NCBI RefSeq assembly: GCF_020283565.1
Contig: NC_060060.1
Span: 72,029,257 to 72,093,256 of the forward strand
Length of the DNA stretch: 64,000 nucleotides
Source: Trifolium pratense
Lineage: Eukaryota; Streptophyta; Magnoliopsida; Fabales; Fabaceae
Direction of reading: 5' to 3'
Below are positions 22,451-34,200 of this stretch, in pieces. Position numbers and translations under genes: made by a program. Under the pieces are notes generated by a model. That model saw nothing but the letters and a program-made list of their open reading frames with translations. It was not told where the DNA came from and searched no databases. Each line of letters opens with the position of its first letter. The stretch's first letter is position 1.

Positions 22451-25400
22451 ACTTTTCTTTTGCTTTTTGGTTCTTCACATCAAAAAATTAAATGCATAGA
22501 CAACTTAACAGCTGCTATTTTTATTATTATATTTATTGAAAAAAATGCACTTTTTCAATTTGTCTTGTTGCCACTGTGATTCCACATGGTTATTTTTGCA
22601 CTTATTTTCTCTTTTTATTTCTTTACTATATTTGTGTTTTATTCATTTTTTTGGCTTAATTAAATATATATTAGGTTGTTTAATTTATTCTAAAAGTTTA
22701 GTTTAATTTTATAATTTTAAAATAAATGGATTTGGCTCCTATTTATGTCGTCTTAAATATTTTGAAGATCTTGTTTTAATCTTAAAAATTTGGCTTAATA
22801 AAAAAAGCAGTGAAATTTTTAATTTGTATAATAAACAATATTGCTCTCGAAAATAAGAATGATTTCTAACGTCTACGCTTCAAAATTATTGTTATTAATT
22901 TTATTAAAAATAAGGAGTACTGTTTTGGCGTGCAGTTGTAATTGCAGAGTAAAACTATTTTTTTTTTTTTTGTAATAGACAACACTTCGCCATAAAAACA
23001 AAATTGTTCTTGTATGTACAGGTTATGACTGCAATTTTTTTTTCTCATTTGCAAATTTTTTTGTGTTATCATAGATCTAAATGAAAACTTTCGAGCCCAA
23101 AATATTTAAGCCAGTAAATTAGTGTACTTTGGCCCCTCAACGTAATCCCCTAATAGATAGATATGATCGTATATTTTTATAAGTTAAAAGAGCATTAATT
23201 TATACAAGTTAGGTACTAAATTGACTGATTTTAAATTTAAAGAAACTAAGTTGTGTTAAATTTAAATGCTCTTAATTTACAAAACAATTACTTAAATTAG
23301 GAGAAAAAATTGGCAGATTTTTAATTTAAGAGACTAAACTCACTTTTAAAATAAGTTAAGAGATTAAAGTGTAAAGACAGGCATTTGAGCTTTTATTTTT
23401 ATGTTATATGATATATATATATATATATATATCCATATTATCAAATTTTTAAAAAGATAAATCAATAAATACTTAAATAGTCAATGTAAGGTTGAACTTG
23501 GTTCTGTAAAAAAAAAAGGTTGAACTTTGCTGAAAAGTACAACATCACATGCTTGTTGAGGTGGACAAATGGGAGCATTGTTTTGTGACCTTTTGTGCTT
23601 CTTTTTCTCTTTAAGATTGGCTTTTTAGACTTTTTGGTGGTAATGGCAAGTCATCCATGGATTTTGGGTACCTTGGTTTCGTACCCCTACAGCAATCACT
23701 TACTCAATCACCAATGATGGACATCATATAAGCAAACACTATCATATACCTAATATCTTAATGTTTTAATTAACCACGTATTGCTAAAAATTTAATATGG
23801 GAATCTCATATACCATCCTCTTAGCAACCTATTCAATGTTATTGTTAGATGGTAAACCTCTAGATCTCCTGTCTTTGTATTAACAAAAGTTAAAAGCATT
23901 TTTTTTTTTAATTTCATGAAAAAATAAACACATTTACAAAATTATATTTTTATGTTATTTATTACTAACCTGTCTCATTTCAATTGTTTACAATATTTTT
24001 AAAATTCTATGTTATTTATTACAAAAATAATTAAAATTACTTGCAATAGAGACAAAATATATACAAATAAATGCAATAAAAATAGTCAAAATTATTTATA
24101 TTAGAGAAGAAAAATATATTTTGAATACATAATTAATGCCATAATGAAGACTAGAGACTACAACTTTTTTTTGAATAAACTAGATAATACAACTTTTTTT
24201 TTTTTGGGTACATAACTAGATAATACAACTTTAAAAAGGGGGCTATGAGAGTTGAGTTGTCTAGTTTTTATTGACCATGTTTTCTATTCAACAATTTTTT
24301 ATTCAGATAATATATGATCACTATTTTTAAAAATTGACAAACATTGAGTAAACAATAGATATTAGGTAAGTAATTACTGTAATTACATTAATCAAAGTAG
24401 GCAGTTTTTGTGATAGAGATGTAATTTAGTTGGGATTTTTTTTTTCTTTCATTCTATTCATTTTCTCGCGCCCTATAAAATTATAAAATATATTTCTATT
24501 TGTTATTTAAGTAGCAGAACATCCTATCAGATTTATTTTTTATAACGTTCACTATTTAAATAATGACGACATTTAAAAAAAAAACATTCTTATAATGTCC
24601 GTTACTTAAATAGATAAAAGGTAAAACGGAAAATTCATAGGACACATGAGAAATTAATAGTGAAAATCTCAATTTAGCTTCTTTATTTTTCTGGTACAAG
24701 TAATTTAGCTATGTTATTATCTAATTGGTATTTAATGTATGACTCTAACTCATTCTTATACACCAATAATTTTTCTGGTGAGCTCATCATGAAACTCATT
24801 CATTTGACCACATCATCTATATTGTGTAGCAAGTGTGATATTGAAAGTCCCACATTTTTTAAAAAAAATAAAGGTTGAACACTTTATAAATGAGAGGACT
24901 CATAAATCAATGGCCTACGACGTGTTTGGTAGAGGTGAGTTCAGGGAAAGAGAAATCGAGGCCAGAGAGATAAAAGATACAATGTGCATAAGGTTTTGAG
25001 TAAATATGTGATGTTTAACTCACTTGTGTGACTATTTTTCGTCCAATATGGACGATCTCCTGGACTCTCCTCATGATCTAACAATTTGTCCACCATTATT
25101 AGAAAGACTTTCAATATAAAAAGTTGGTCATTGTATATTTATATATGTTAGTTCAATTGTTAATTTTACCTAACACTACAACTTATATTCGCTATCAACC
25201 ATTTTTCGTCAAACAAAACTAAAGTTGATTATTATAAAATTAGATTGCATACATTCAAATAATACTCTACGTATACCTTGAAATCATCAATAATAAACTA
25301 TGAACTAATACTTGAATTAATACGTGTATTGAGTGATTCTAAGCTAATACACCCTGCGTGACAATATATAAGTAAAAGTTACTTTTCTAGGTTCATTCCA

Positions 25401-25619
25401 TAATTAATGTATCTGGTCTATAATATAGACCAAATATATTAAATATGTAATGAACCTAAAAATGTATTTTTTGCTTATATATTGTCACGAAGGGAATATG
25501 TACATTAATATTTGTGCTAATATGTATACCAAATAACTTGAAATCATTTATAATATACTTCAATTAATACTATACTATAAAAAAAATTGTTTATAAAAAA
25601 AATACTATAAAAAAAATTA
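22451..25619. other. Gene-free AT-rich region
   Basis: No coding frame. It holds a (TA)n tract at 23410-23432, a worn ggcttaatta-type repeat near 22650-22800, a relative of the MITE at 63742 between ~24465 and 24645 (ttctcgcgccctat, aacgttcacta, gtccgttacttaaatag), and a TRIM-like phrase gaaagtcccacatt near 24845. None is complete. Confidence 0.4.
23410..23432. repeat. (TA)n microsatellite
   Basis: Uninterrupted alternating A and T over about 22 bases. Confidence 0.9.
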
Positions 25620-25624
25620 TTGTG

Positions 25625-25674
25625 TTAGGGGTGGGTCATGGCCCACCTCAGCCTACCCATGGTATCGCCATTGG
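25625..25674 (-). mobile_element. hAT end fragment, same family as 10744-11399
   Basis: The reverse complement reads caatggcgatacc, then gggtaggctgaggtgggcca, matching the left end of the 10744-11399 element in order and wording. Only this end is visible; no matching second end or TSD was found. Confidence 0.6.
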
Positions 25675-25936
25675 AAATTATGTATATGGGTTATCTCACA
25701 TATATGATGCTCAATATTCATACAATATCAAAGGATTTTCAATTTTTTATGGATGATCTATATGATATAAACTTTCAATCTAACGGTGAATTTTGTAAAA
25801 TTCGTATTCATTATAATATAATTGCTAACTTGGGCATCATGCACCACTTAACAAAACCATAAATATGTAGTATTGTGTCCACGCGTTAATGGTGCACAAG
25901 AGCACCATGTACAACCATAATTATTTTTGATTTTTT

Positions 25937-26021
25937 TTTGTTTATAATGAGCTGATGGTCGAACTCATAACCTATATCATACTACTCGATTCCTTCACCA
26001 CTGGATCAAATTTAGTGGTTT
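25937..26021 (-). mobile_element. tRNA-derived SINE with 17-bp TSD
   Basis: Same family and orientation as 9820-9907 (gagctgatggtcgaactcat, catactact, ttcaccactgg). TSD attatttttgatttttt is perfect at 25920-25936 and 26022-26038, though low in complexity. Confidence 0.65.
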
Positions 26022-26366
26022 ATTATTTTTGATTTTTTAAATAAATAAAAAATCAGCTATATAGTGACTTAATGCAAGACAAAATCTTGTTCATTAATTA
26101 AATTTAAAATCAATAAATTCTAAAACTATTAGACCACATATAATTAATGCAAGACATGCTCAAATTGTGCATGTTAAACAAAATCTTATCTTTTATTTGA
26201 GTATATTTACAAGTACAAATAATAATAAAAAAGATGACGTAAGAATTATACTTACACATCACATGTCATGGTCGGTTACATATATGACCTACTAGTTTAT
26301 TAACTAAATTTATAATATTTCTAACAAAAAAAAAATAATATAAAATTGGAAGCACTATTAGACTTA

Positions 26367-26753
26367 AGACTGTTTGGTAACTTCAATGAATTATAGTTTA
26401 TTCGACTAGCTTATAAGCTTGTTTAATAAAAATGTGAAGTGTTTGGTAACGAGCTTCTCTAACTAGCTTATAATATTTTTTGATATGTTATTTCAAGTAG
26501 CGTATGTGCTTATAATTTTTTATATTTTTCCCATTTTTACCCTTATTATTTTTATTTTTTATTTTTTTAAATATAATAATTATCTATTAATCATGTGCTT
26601 TTATGTCATTTTATACTTACAACAGCTAAATATGTCAAATACTTTAATTATATTCTACTAACTTTTCAGTTATAAGCTATCAGCTATAAGGTATTTTTTA
26701 AGCTATAAGCTAGTTTTTCAGTTGTAATAGTTTTGTATTTAGCAAACAGAGCC
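26367..26753. mobile_element. PIF/Harbinger-type MITE (387 bp)
   Basis: Flanked by TTA on both sides (26364-26366, 26754-26756). Ends AGACTGTTTGGTAAC and, reverse-complemented, GGCTCTGTTTGCTAAAT are related inverted repeats. The interior repeats agcttataag and ctataagct. The 3-bp TTA/TAA duplication and CTGTTTGG ends fit Tourist-like elements. Confidence 0.65.
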
Positions 26754-27049
26754 TTAACTCAAAGTCCTTGAATTATACTTTGCTTTTATAAAGTTTTACA
26801 ACTACAAAAACAAAAATAATAAAATAAGAATTAAACTTACATATCATATCATGGTCGGTTTATGGACAAATTAGTTTATGACTAAATTCCACCAAAAAAA
26901 GTTAATGTACTATTAAATTTATTTAAAAAATAGAGGGCACTATAGTTTGACATAAAGATCAATATATGTATACACTATACACCTCGTATCTATTTTCTTT
27001 TTCCTTGATTGCCCTAACCTTTTTCTTTTGTCACTAACGTGCTAGTAAC

Positions 27050-27404
27050 GATTAAGAGTCCTACATCGGTTGAGAGATGGTTTGACTAAGTGTTTATATA
27101 CTAGAGGCAATTCTCACCTTACAAGTCGATTTTGTAAAGATGAGTTAGGTCCAATACTCATTTCTAATATGGTATCAGAGCCTCACCACGATCCGTTGGG
27201 CCACCTATTATCAGGTTTCCGCTATCGGGCCACCTACCGTTTATATCCACGCACCGAGCCCAATAGTGCTGGGCGTGAGGGGGTGTGTTAAGAGTCCCAC
27301 ATCGGTTGAGAGATGGTCTGACTAAATTTTATATACTAGAGGCAATTCTCACCTTACAAATCGGTTTTGTAAGGATGAGTTAGACTCAATACTCATTTCT
27401 AATA
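27050..27404 (+). mobile_element. TRIM (miniature LTR element, 355 bp)
   Basis: LTRs 27050-27169 and 27286-27404 (about 120 bp) share taagagtcc, acatcggttgagagatgg and ctcatttctaata. After LTR1 comes the primer-binding site tggtatcagagcc (27170-27182), complementary to initiator-Met tRNA. A purine-rich ggcgtgaggggg precedes LTR2. TSD is gtaac/gtaaa, one base diverged. The 116-bp interior cannot encode proteins, so it depends on others. Confidence 0.85.
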
Positions 27405-27409
27405 GTAAA

Positions 27410-28335
27410 CAACAAAAATTCACATCAATAAAAAATTTCAAATTCGGATTTAAATAAAGGTGTTTAATTAAATAATATTGGCATTTAACAATTGAGTGGC
27501 ACTTCGTCCTTACTCTTTAGTATTAATTGGTAAAATATAAAATTTCATATTTTGGTCATCACAATAAGTCAATAAAGAACATTTAGAGAGTGTCATAGAG
27601 ACATGAGAGGGAGTAGTAGAGGATCTGTACCGTTTTGTGTTTTTTTACCAAAGATCTATATCTTATTTATTTATCTAAGTTTAAAAATGATTTGCGCACT
27701 AAGTGAAGATTTTGTCTTGGGTGTCTTAGTTTCATATATTTGCCTTAGTATCTCGCCATTTCGAAAGTAATGTTTACCAAGAAAAATATGAATCTCGATT
27801 GTGGATAGACCGATAGATGTGATTGTATTGTAGTCTGTTATATTTAAACAGTTTGATTAAGATTAGATGATTTAAATTTTCAATTTGAATTATATATTTA
27901 AAAAAAAAACAATTAAAATTTAATCTTAAAATTGAACTGTTTAATATTGATCGAATGATTCTGATATGCATGCTTTGTATGCAATCACACTACATTGAAT
28001 CCATTCCTTTTACACGTTACAACTGCAAAGGTAAAAGAAGATTGATATTAGGGCATTTTCTCAATTAATTTTCTTAGAAATTATATAAAATAAGCCTTTA
28101 AAATTATTAATTTTATACCTAGGACTCCTTCCCTCAACAACCAAAAAATTAACACTTACCCAAAAAAAAACCAAAAAATTAACAAAAAAACATCAGTTAA
28201 GCTCAGCGAATAATTTTTTCGGTGGTCGGATTCTAAGAGTGTCTCTAAATAGGAGTAGCATAAAGATTTTTCAACAATAAAATATTGACTTGACATGTCA
28301 CATATAATATTTGCGTTTGTAGCAGTTAGGTCTTA
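27410..28335. other. Gene-free AT-rich spacer
   Basis: No coding frame, no complete repeat recognised. Confidence 0.4.
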
Positions 28336-28345
28336 AGTTATTTAG

Positions 28346-28650
28346 GGCTTAATTAGTAAAATGGTCCCTTAAAAACATTTTTGGTTTCAGATTGGTCCCT
28401 TAAAGAAAAAAAGGTCCAAATAGGTCCCTTAAAGAAAAAAAAGTCCGAATAGGTCCCTTAAAGACATCTCCGTTAATCAGTTTGGTCCTATTTAGACCTC
28501 TTTTTAGGGACCAAACTGATTAACGGAGATGTCTTTAAGGGACCTATTCGGACTTTTTTTCCTTTAAGGGACCTATTTGGACCTTTTTTTCTTTAAGGGA
28601 CCAATCTGAAACCAAAAATGTCTTTAAGGGACCATCTTACTAATTAAGCC
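28346..28650. mobile_element. Foldback Mutator-type MITE (305 bp), 10-bp TSD
   Basis: TSD agttatttag is perfect at 28336-28345 and 28651-28660. The element is almost one hairpin: each ~140-base arm carries ggcttaattagtaa, and several ggtcccttaaag blocks, in mirrored order, with a loop near 28490-28505. A 9-11-bp TSD and long inverted repeats point to Mutator-like MITEs. Confidence 0.85.
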
Positions 28651-29000
28651 AGTTATTTAGATAATGATGACAGCCAATTATATGATATTTTTAGTAGTAG
28701 ATTAATATAGTTTTTATAGTAAATAAAGACCAAAAGCAAGGAAATATCAGGAAAAATGAAGACACAATGACCATAAGCAACAAAAATTGAAAAAGTGTAA
28801 CGACCCATTTTTCGTATTCGTATATTTTATTAAATGTTATTTTATTTATTAATTGGCTTTTATTATTTTAGTGAGCGGCGAATAATTATTTAGCCGAACG
28901 TAAGTTATTAGACGCGAGAACCTTTGTTTTGGGCTTGAGGGGCGTGGGAGGCCATATGGGCCTAAGCCAATTGGGCTTGGTCCATGACTTTAGGGAATGG

Positions 29001-29008
29001 TATAAGTA
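29001..29008 (+). promoter_or_regulatory. TATA-like box in the chromovirus 5' LTR
   Basis: tataagta follows a ccaattgg (CAAT-like) element by ~33 bases; the expected start is about 29030. The same box recurs in LTR2 near 35742. Confidence 0.5.
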
Positions 29009-29614
29009 GCAATATCAACCTTGAATAGTATCATAACTTCATTTCTTTGAGTTTGAGTGAGTAAGAGCAAGAGCAAAACCATAGAGCAAGAGCTAGGGTT
29101 TGATCAAGAGAGAAAGCTTGAGCAAGAGAAGGCTTGAATCATCACCAAACTTAAGGTAAGAGATTAGAATTCATGATTCTTGAGTGACAAGGAGGGGGGA
29201 GATTGTCTATGTCTCCATTCCCGAACTCTCCCACTCAATTTCTTTTAGACTTTTAATTAAGCTTTTGTATGTGAGTGTGATGTTCTTCATCATCACTTTG
29301 TATGTGTTAATCACTAGCTTGATTTCATGAAAAATATATATGTATTTGAATCATTTTTGAAAAGTTTATGAAAGTTACTTAAAACCCAAGAAATTGGCAT
29401 GATTTTGATCATTAGAGGTATTTGGATGTTTGGAAGAGATGATTAATGTTCCTTGATACCATATATGTTTGGAATGGCTGTTTATATGAATTTATAACAT
29501 GTTTGAATGAATTTTTGAGTTGATTTAAGGTTAAACCGCCTTAGAAACTCAAGAACAGATATTTTCTTTCTGGTGTAGTTCGCTAAGCGACCAGGAGTTC
29601 GCTGTAGCGAACAG

Positions 29615-29790
29615 GTTCGCTGAAGCTCGCCAATGCTCGCCATGAGCAGGTGACTTCCGGGTGAGGTTCGCTTAGGCTCGCTAAGCCTTCGCTCAGCGAA
29701 TAGTTCGTTGAAGCTCGCCAATGCTCGCCATGAGCAGGTGACTTCCTGGAACGTGGTTCGCCATGTCTCGCTAAGCCCTCGCTTAGCGAA
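29615..29790 (+). repeat. 88-bp direct tandem repeat with TTCGC/GCGAA palindromes in the LTR
   Basis: Two units (29615-29702, 29703-29790) share gaagctcgccaatgctcgcc and atgagcaggtgacttcc. Each ends in self-complementary words such as cgcttagcgaa and gctcagcgaa. The block is clearly GC-richer than the LTR around it. The same block is at about 36356-36531 in LTR2. Confidence 0.85.
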
Positions 29791-31057
29791 GGCCTCTGTG
29801 ACAGCAATTTTTGTTGATGTTTGTAAGTGTAATTAGGCACTTGTAACATGGTTTAAGAGTATCCTCACATGATTGTTGATACATGTTGATACTGTTAATG
29901 CTTATTGTTAATCGTTATATGATTGATAAACGTGTATGCAATAAGTTGTAGCTTAATGTGAGCAATGTTATGTTTTGGCATTAAATTGCAATGTTAAGTG
30001 AATGTGTTAGGATTGTGTTCCCGCATTCATAAAAGAGTAGCTTCGAGCTAGAGAAATATCATATTGATGATATGTGTAAACATACATGCATTCATGTATA
30101 TATATGTTGAATTGGAAACTAGGGTTCCAATAGATTTAAATGGATTTTTGAGTCCATAAGGAAGCCGAGGATCGGATTAGATGAATCCATAAGATCTAGA
30201 GCTGCTATCCAGCAGGATATAAAACTGTTTAACTTATCCATGAGGGATATGAAGGTTTGGTAAGTTCCGAACAATCCGGCAAGATGTAAAACTGTTTAAC
30301 TTATCCATGAGGGGTAAAAGGCAATTGGTACCACATGCATTAGTCGTGTCTAGGGATGACATGACATAGAATGATTGGCATTAGATACATTAGGGTAAAT
30401 GCGCATATATTTGATAAATGGTATGTGACATTATCTGATTGAACTGTGCTAAACTTTATTGATTAATAACTATTTGGTGCGATGTTTTGACGTGAGTTAG
30501 AATATGTATGATGTAGTTCGAAAGTGTGAGACCTTTCTTATACTCGTATGATATGCGGTTATGTTTTCTAACTCTCTGCTTTGTGTTATTTGCTGGACCT
30601 TTGGGGGTTCAGATATTCAGGCTGAGGACGGTGCCGACGTTTAGACTACGGTTTTAGCGTGGTGTTGAAGTACCTTTTGGTGAGGAGACTTAGAATAGAT
30701 TACTCCTCTTAGTACTAGCTTTTGACTAGAGTTTGTAAATAGTAAATGCTCTGGTAATGTAACATCGAGTCGGGGATTTCGCTTGGCTTTCATCGTATAT
30801 CGGTGTTACCTTTTTGATATGCTAGTTCCTGTATAAGTGACATCCTTAGGGATGAACATGGCTTATGTACATATATATGTATATATATGCAATGCTTGGT
30901 TTGATTGGAATCCGCTGTTGCTTTTCATGTTAAATTTCATGATGCTCTGTATGTATGCTTGTGTTTTAATTACCGCGTGGCACTCTGCCTTTACACTTGT
31001 TGAAAAATTTTTAAAATTACGTTTTTAAGGGTAGTATGGGTTAGGGTGTTACAATAG

Positions 31058-31072
31058 TGGTATCAGAGCAGG
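31058..31072 (+). other. Chromovirus primer-binding site
   Basis: tggtatcagagcagg begins four bases after the 5' LTR and is complementary to the 3' end of initiator-Met tRNA, as in many plant LTR elements. Confidence 0.85.
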
Positions 31073-31176
31073 TCGGTTCGTGTGAACCAATTAGGACTTT
31101 TCTTTTCCCCGTATGAGCATGTGTAGGGAACACTGTTAGTACTTTCTAACGTCTAGTTGTGATTCGTTCAGGAATC

Positions 31177-31272
31177 ATGGCTGCTGCGAGAACGAATGCT
31201 CAGATTGCGGAGGCTTTGGCCGCACTCACCAACATTGTGGTTAGAGATCATCAACCTGGAAGAGAGGTATAG
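31177..31272 (+). CDS. 31-codon N-terminal Gag segment cut off by an in-frame TAG
   Basis: ATG at 31177 opens MAAARTNAQIAEALAALTN and ends at TAG 31270-31272, in the same frame as, and touching, the ATG of the long polyprotein. It looks like the native Gag N-terminus with a premature amber codon. Alternatively the long frame starts at 31273 by design. Confidence 0.6.
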   Translation: MAAARTNAQIAEALAALTNIVVRDHQPGREV

Positions 31273-34200
31273 ATGAGGTTGGAAAGGTTCATGAAGCAGA
31301 AACCGCCAACATTTACCGGAGGTTACAACCCGGATGGAGCTCACAAGTGGCTGGAGGAACTTGAAATAATTTTTGAAGCAATGGATTGTTTCGAGGAAGG
31401 GAAGACAACCCTTGGGACATATGTGTTGCGTGAGGAAGCGAACGTGTGGTGGAAGAACGCCAAGTTGAGGCTAGGACCCGGTGGTATGGCTATACCATGG
31501 GCAATGTTTAAAAGGGAATTTTTGGTTAAGTATTTTCCTGTTGATGTGAAGAATAAGAAGGTGGTGGAATTCATGGAATTGAAACAGGGAAATATGACGG
31601 TAGCTGACTATGCCGTCAAGTTTGAAACTTTGTGTGCGTTTAGCCCGCATTACAACACTTTGGAAGCGGAGAACGACAAGTGTGTGAAGTTTGAAAGTGG
31701 TCTACGTCCAGACATTAAACATATGATTGGATTTTCGCAGATAAGGGATTTTGCGACCCTTGTGAACAAGAGTAGGATTTGTGATGAGGATGGTAGAGCT
31801 AAGGTGAACTACTACAAAGCTGTGAATGACCGAAAAGGGAAAGGACAAGAGCGCGGAAAACCTTATGATAACCGCGGTAGGGGTAATACAAGTGGTGGTA
31901 AGAAGCCGGTGAATGGGAATTGTTACAAATGTGGAGAGAGGGGTCATATGTCGTATGATTGCCTGAAGAAATTGGACAAGTGTTTGAATTGTGGGAAGTT
32001 AGGCCACAAAACTGAAGTGTGTAGGACAAGAGTGTTTTGTTTCAACTGTGGTGAGGAGGGCCACAAGAGTATAATCTGCAAGAAGCCCAAGAAGGTGGTG
32101 GGCAAGGTGTTTGCTTTGAGTGGAGAGGATGCTAGCCAAGAGGACAATCTCATTAGAGGTACGTGTTTCATCTATGACACTCCTTTAATTGCGATTATAG
32201 ATACGGGAGCGACGCATTCTTTTATTTCTTTGGATTGTGCGAAGCGTCTTAGTATTCCTTTAACGGATATGATGGGTAGGATGGAAATAGAAACTCCTGC
32301 TAATGGTTCTGTGATTACTCGACAAGTATGTCGTAATTGCCCCGTAACCATTTTTGATAGGCATTTTGGTATGGATTTAGTGTGTATTCCACTTAGTGGT
32401 ATGGATGTGATTTTTGGTATGAATTGGTTAATCTTCAACCGAATTCATATCAACTGTCGTGAGAAGGCCGTTGTTTTTCCGAAGCCGGAGGAGAACTTGC
32501 ATTTGATGAGCGGGAAGGATGTATCGGAAGCGTTGAAAGAACATGCCGAGATGTTCATGATGTTTGCATCATTGAAGCTCGAAGGAGGAGTTAAGATAGA
32601 AGAGTTACCGATCGTTTGTGAATTCCCAGATGTGTTTCCGGATGATATATCTGACGTGCCTCCAAAGCGAGAGGTAGAGTTTTCTATCGACCTAGTACCT
32701 GGAACTAGTCCGATATCGATGGCGCCGTATCGAATGTCAGCGTCAGAGTTGAATGAATTGAAGAAGCAACTTGAAGAGCTGCTTGAGAAGAGGTTTGTTC
32801 GACCGAGTGTTTCGCCATGGGGAGCGCCAGTATTACTTGTGAAGAAGAAAGACGGAAGCATGAGATTATGTATAGACTATCGTCAGTTGAACAAAGTGAC
32901 GATCAAGAATAAATATCCACTTCCGAGGATAGATGATTTGATGGATCAACTAGTTGGAGCTTGCGTGTTTAGTAAGATCGATTTGAGATCTGGATACCAT
33001 CAGATTAGAGTGAAGACGGAAGACATACCTAAGACTGCATTTAGGACGAGGTATGGGCACTACGAGTATTCAGTTATGCCGTTTGGTGTAACCAATGCAC
33101 CTGGAGTTTTCATGGAGTATATGAACCGAATTTTCCATTCATTTTTGGATAGATTCGTGGTGGTGTTCATCGACGACATTTTGATTTACTCAAAATCCGA
33201 GGAAGAGCACGAAGAGCACTTGAGGATTGTTTTGCAAGTCTTGAAGGAGAAGAAGTTGTATGCCAAGTTGTCAAAGTGTGAATTTTGGATGAAAGAAGTG
33301 AGTTTCCTAGGGCATATAATTTCAAGTGGAGGAATCGCGGTAGATCCTGCGAAGGTTGACGCTGTGTCACAGTGGGGAACGCCGGAATCTGTTTCAGAGA
33401 TTAGAAGTTTCCTTGGTTTGGCCGGTTATTATAGAAGATTCATCGAAGGTTTTTCGAAGTTGGCTTTGCCGTTAACCAAGTTGACGAGGAAAGATCAAGC
33501 GTTTGTTTGGGATGGTATTTGTGAGAAGAGTTTCCAAGAGCTCAAGAGAAGATTGACTACTGCACCCGTGTTGATTTTACCTGATGCCAAAGAGTCGTTC
33601 GTCGTGTATTGCGATGCTTCGAAGTTAGGACTTGGCGGAGTGCTTATGCAAGGGGGTAATGTGGTAGCATATGCTTCAAGGCAACTGAAGGTTCACGAGA
33701 GGAACTATCCAACGCATGATTTGGAGTTAGCCGCAGTGGTGTTTGCTTTGAAAGTGTGGAGACACTACTTGTATGGATCGAGGTTTGAAGTGTTTAGTGA
33801 TCACAAGAGTTTGAAGTACTTATTCGACCAGAAGGAGTTGAATATGAGGCAACGAAGATGGCTCGAATTCTTAAAGGACTACGATTTTGAATTGAGTTAT
33901 CACCCCGGAAAAGCCAATGTGGTGGCCGATGCATTAAGTAGGAAAACTTTGCATATGTCATCATTGATGGTGAAAGAGTTAGAGTTGATTGAAGAGTTCC
34001 GAGACTTGAGTCTTGTGTGTGAGGTTACTTCTTCAAGTGTGAAGCTAGGAATGTTAAAGTTAACGAATCCTTTTCTCGAGGATATTAAAGAACGTCAGAA
34101 ATCGGATAAGAGATTGATGGAGAAGATGGTACTCATCAATGAAGGTAAGGAGACCAATATCAAGATTGACGAAAGTGGAGTCATGAGATTTCACGGAAGA

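Larger units (their letters stand above)
28796..31053 (+). repeat. Chromovirus 5' LTR
   Basis: 2,258 bp, TG...CA ends. It contains a TATA-like box near 29001, a purine-rich leader near 29055-29140, an 88-bp tandem repeat at 29615-29790 and several taaaactgtttaacttatcc repeats near 30220-30305. Confidence 0.95.

Noticed and set aside
29482..29849. Small frames in the GC-rich LTR block, repeated at 36223-36590
   Set aside because: They occur identically in both LTRs and arise from the 88-bp tandem repeat; no protein signature.
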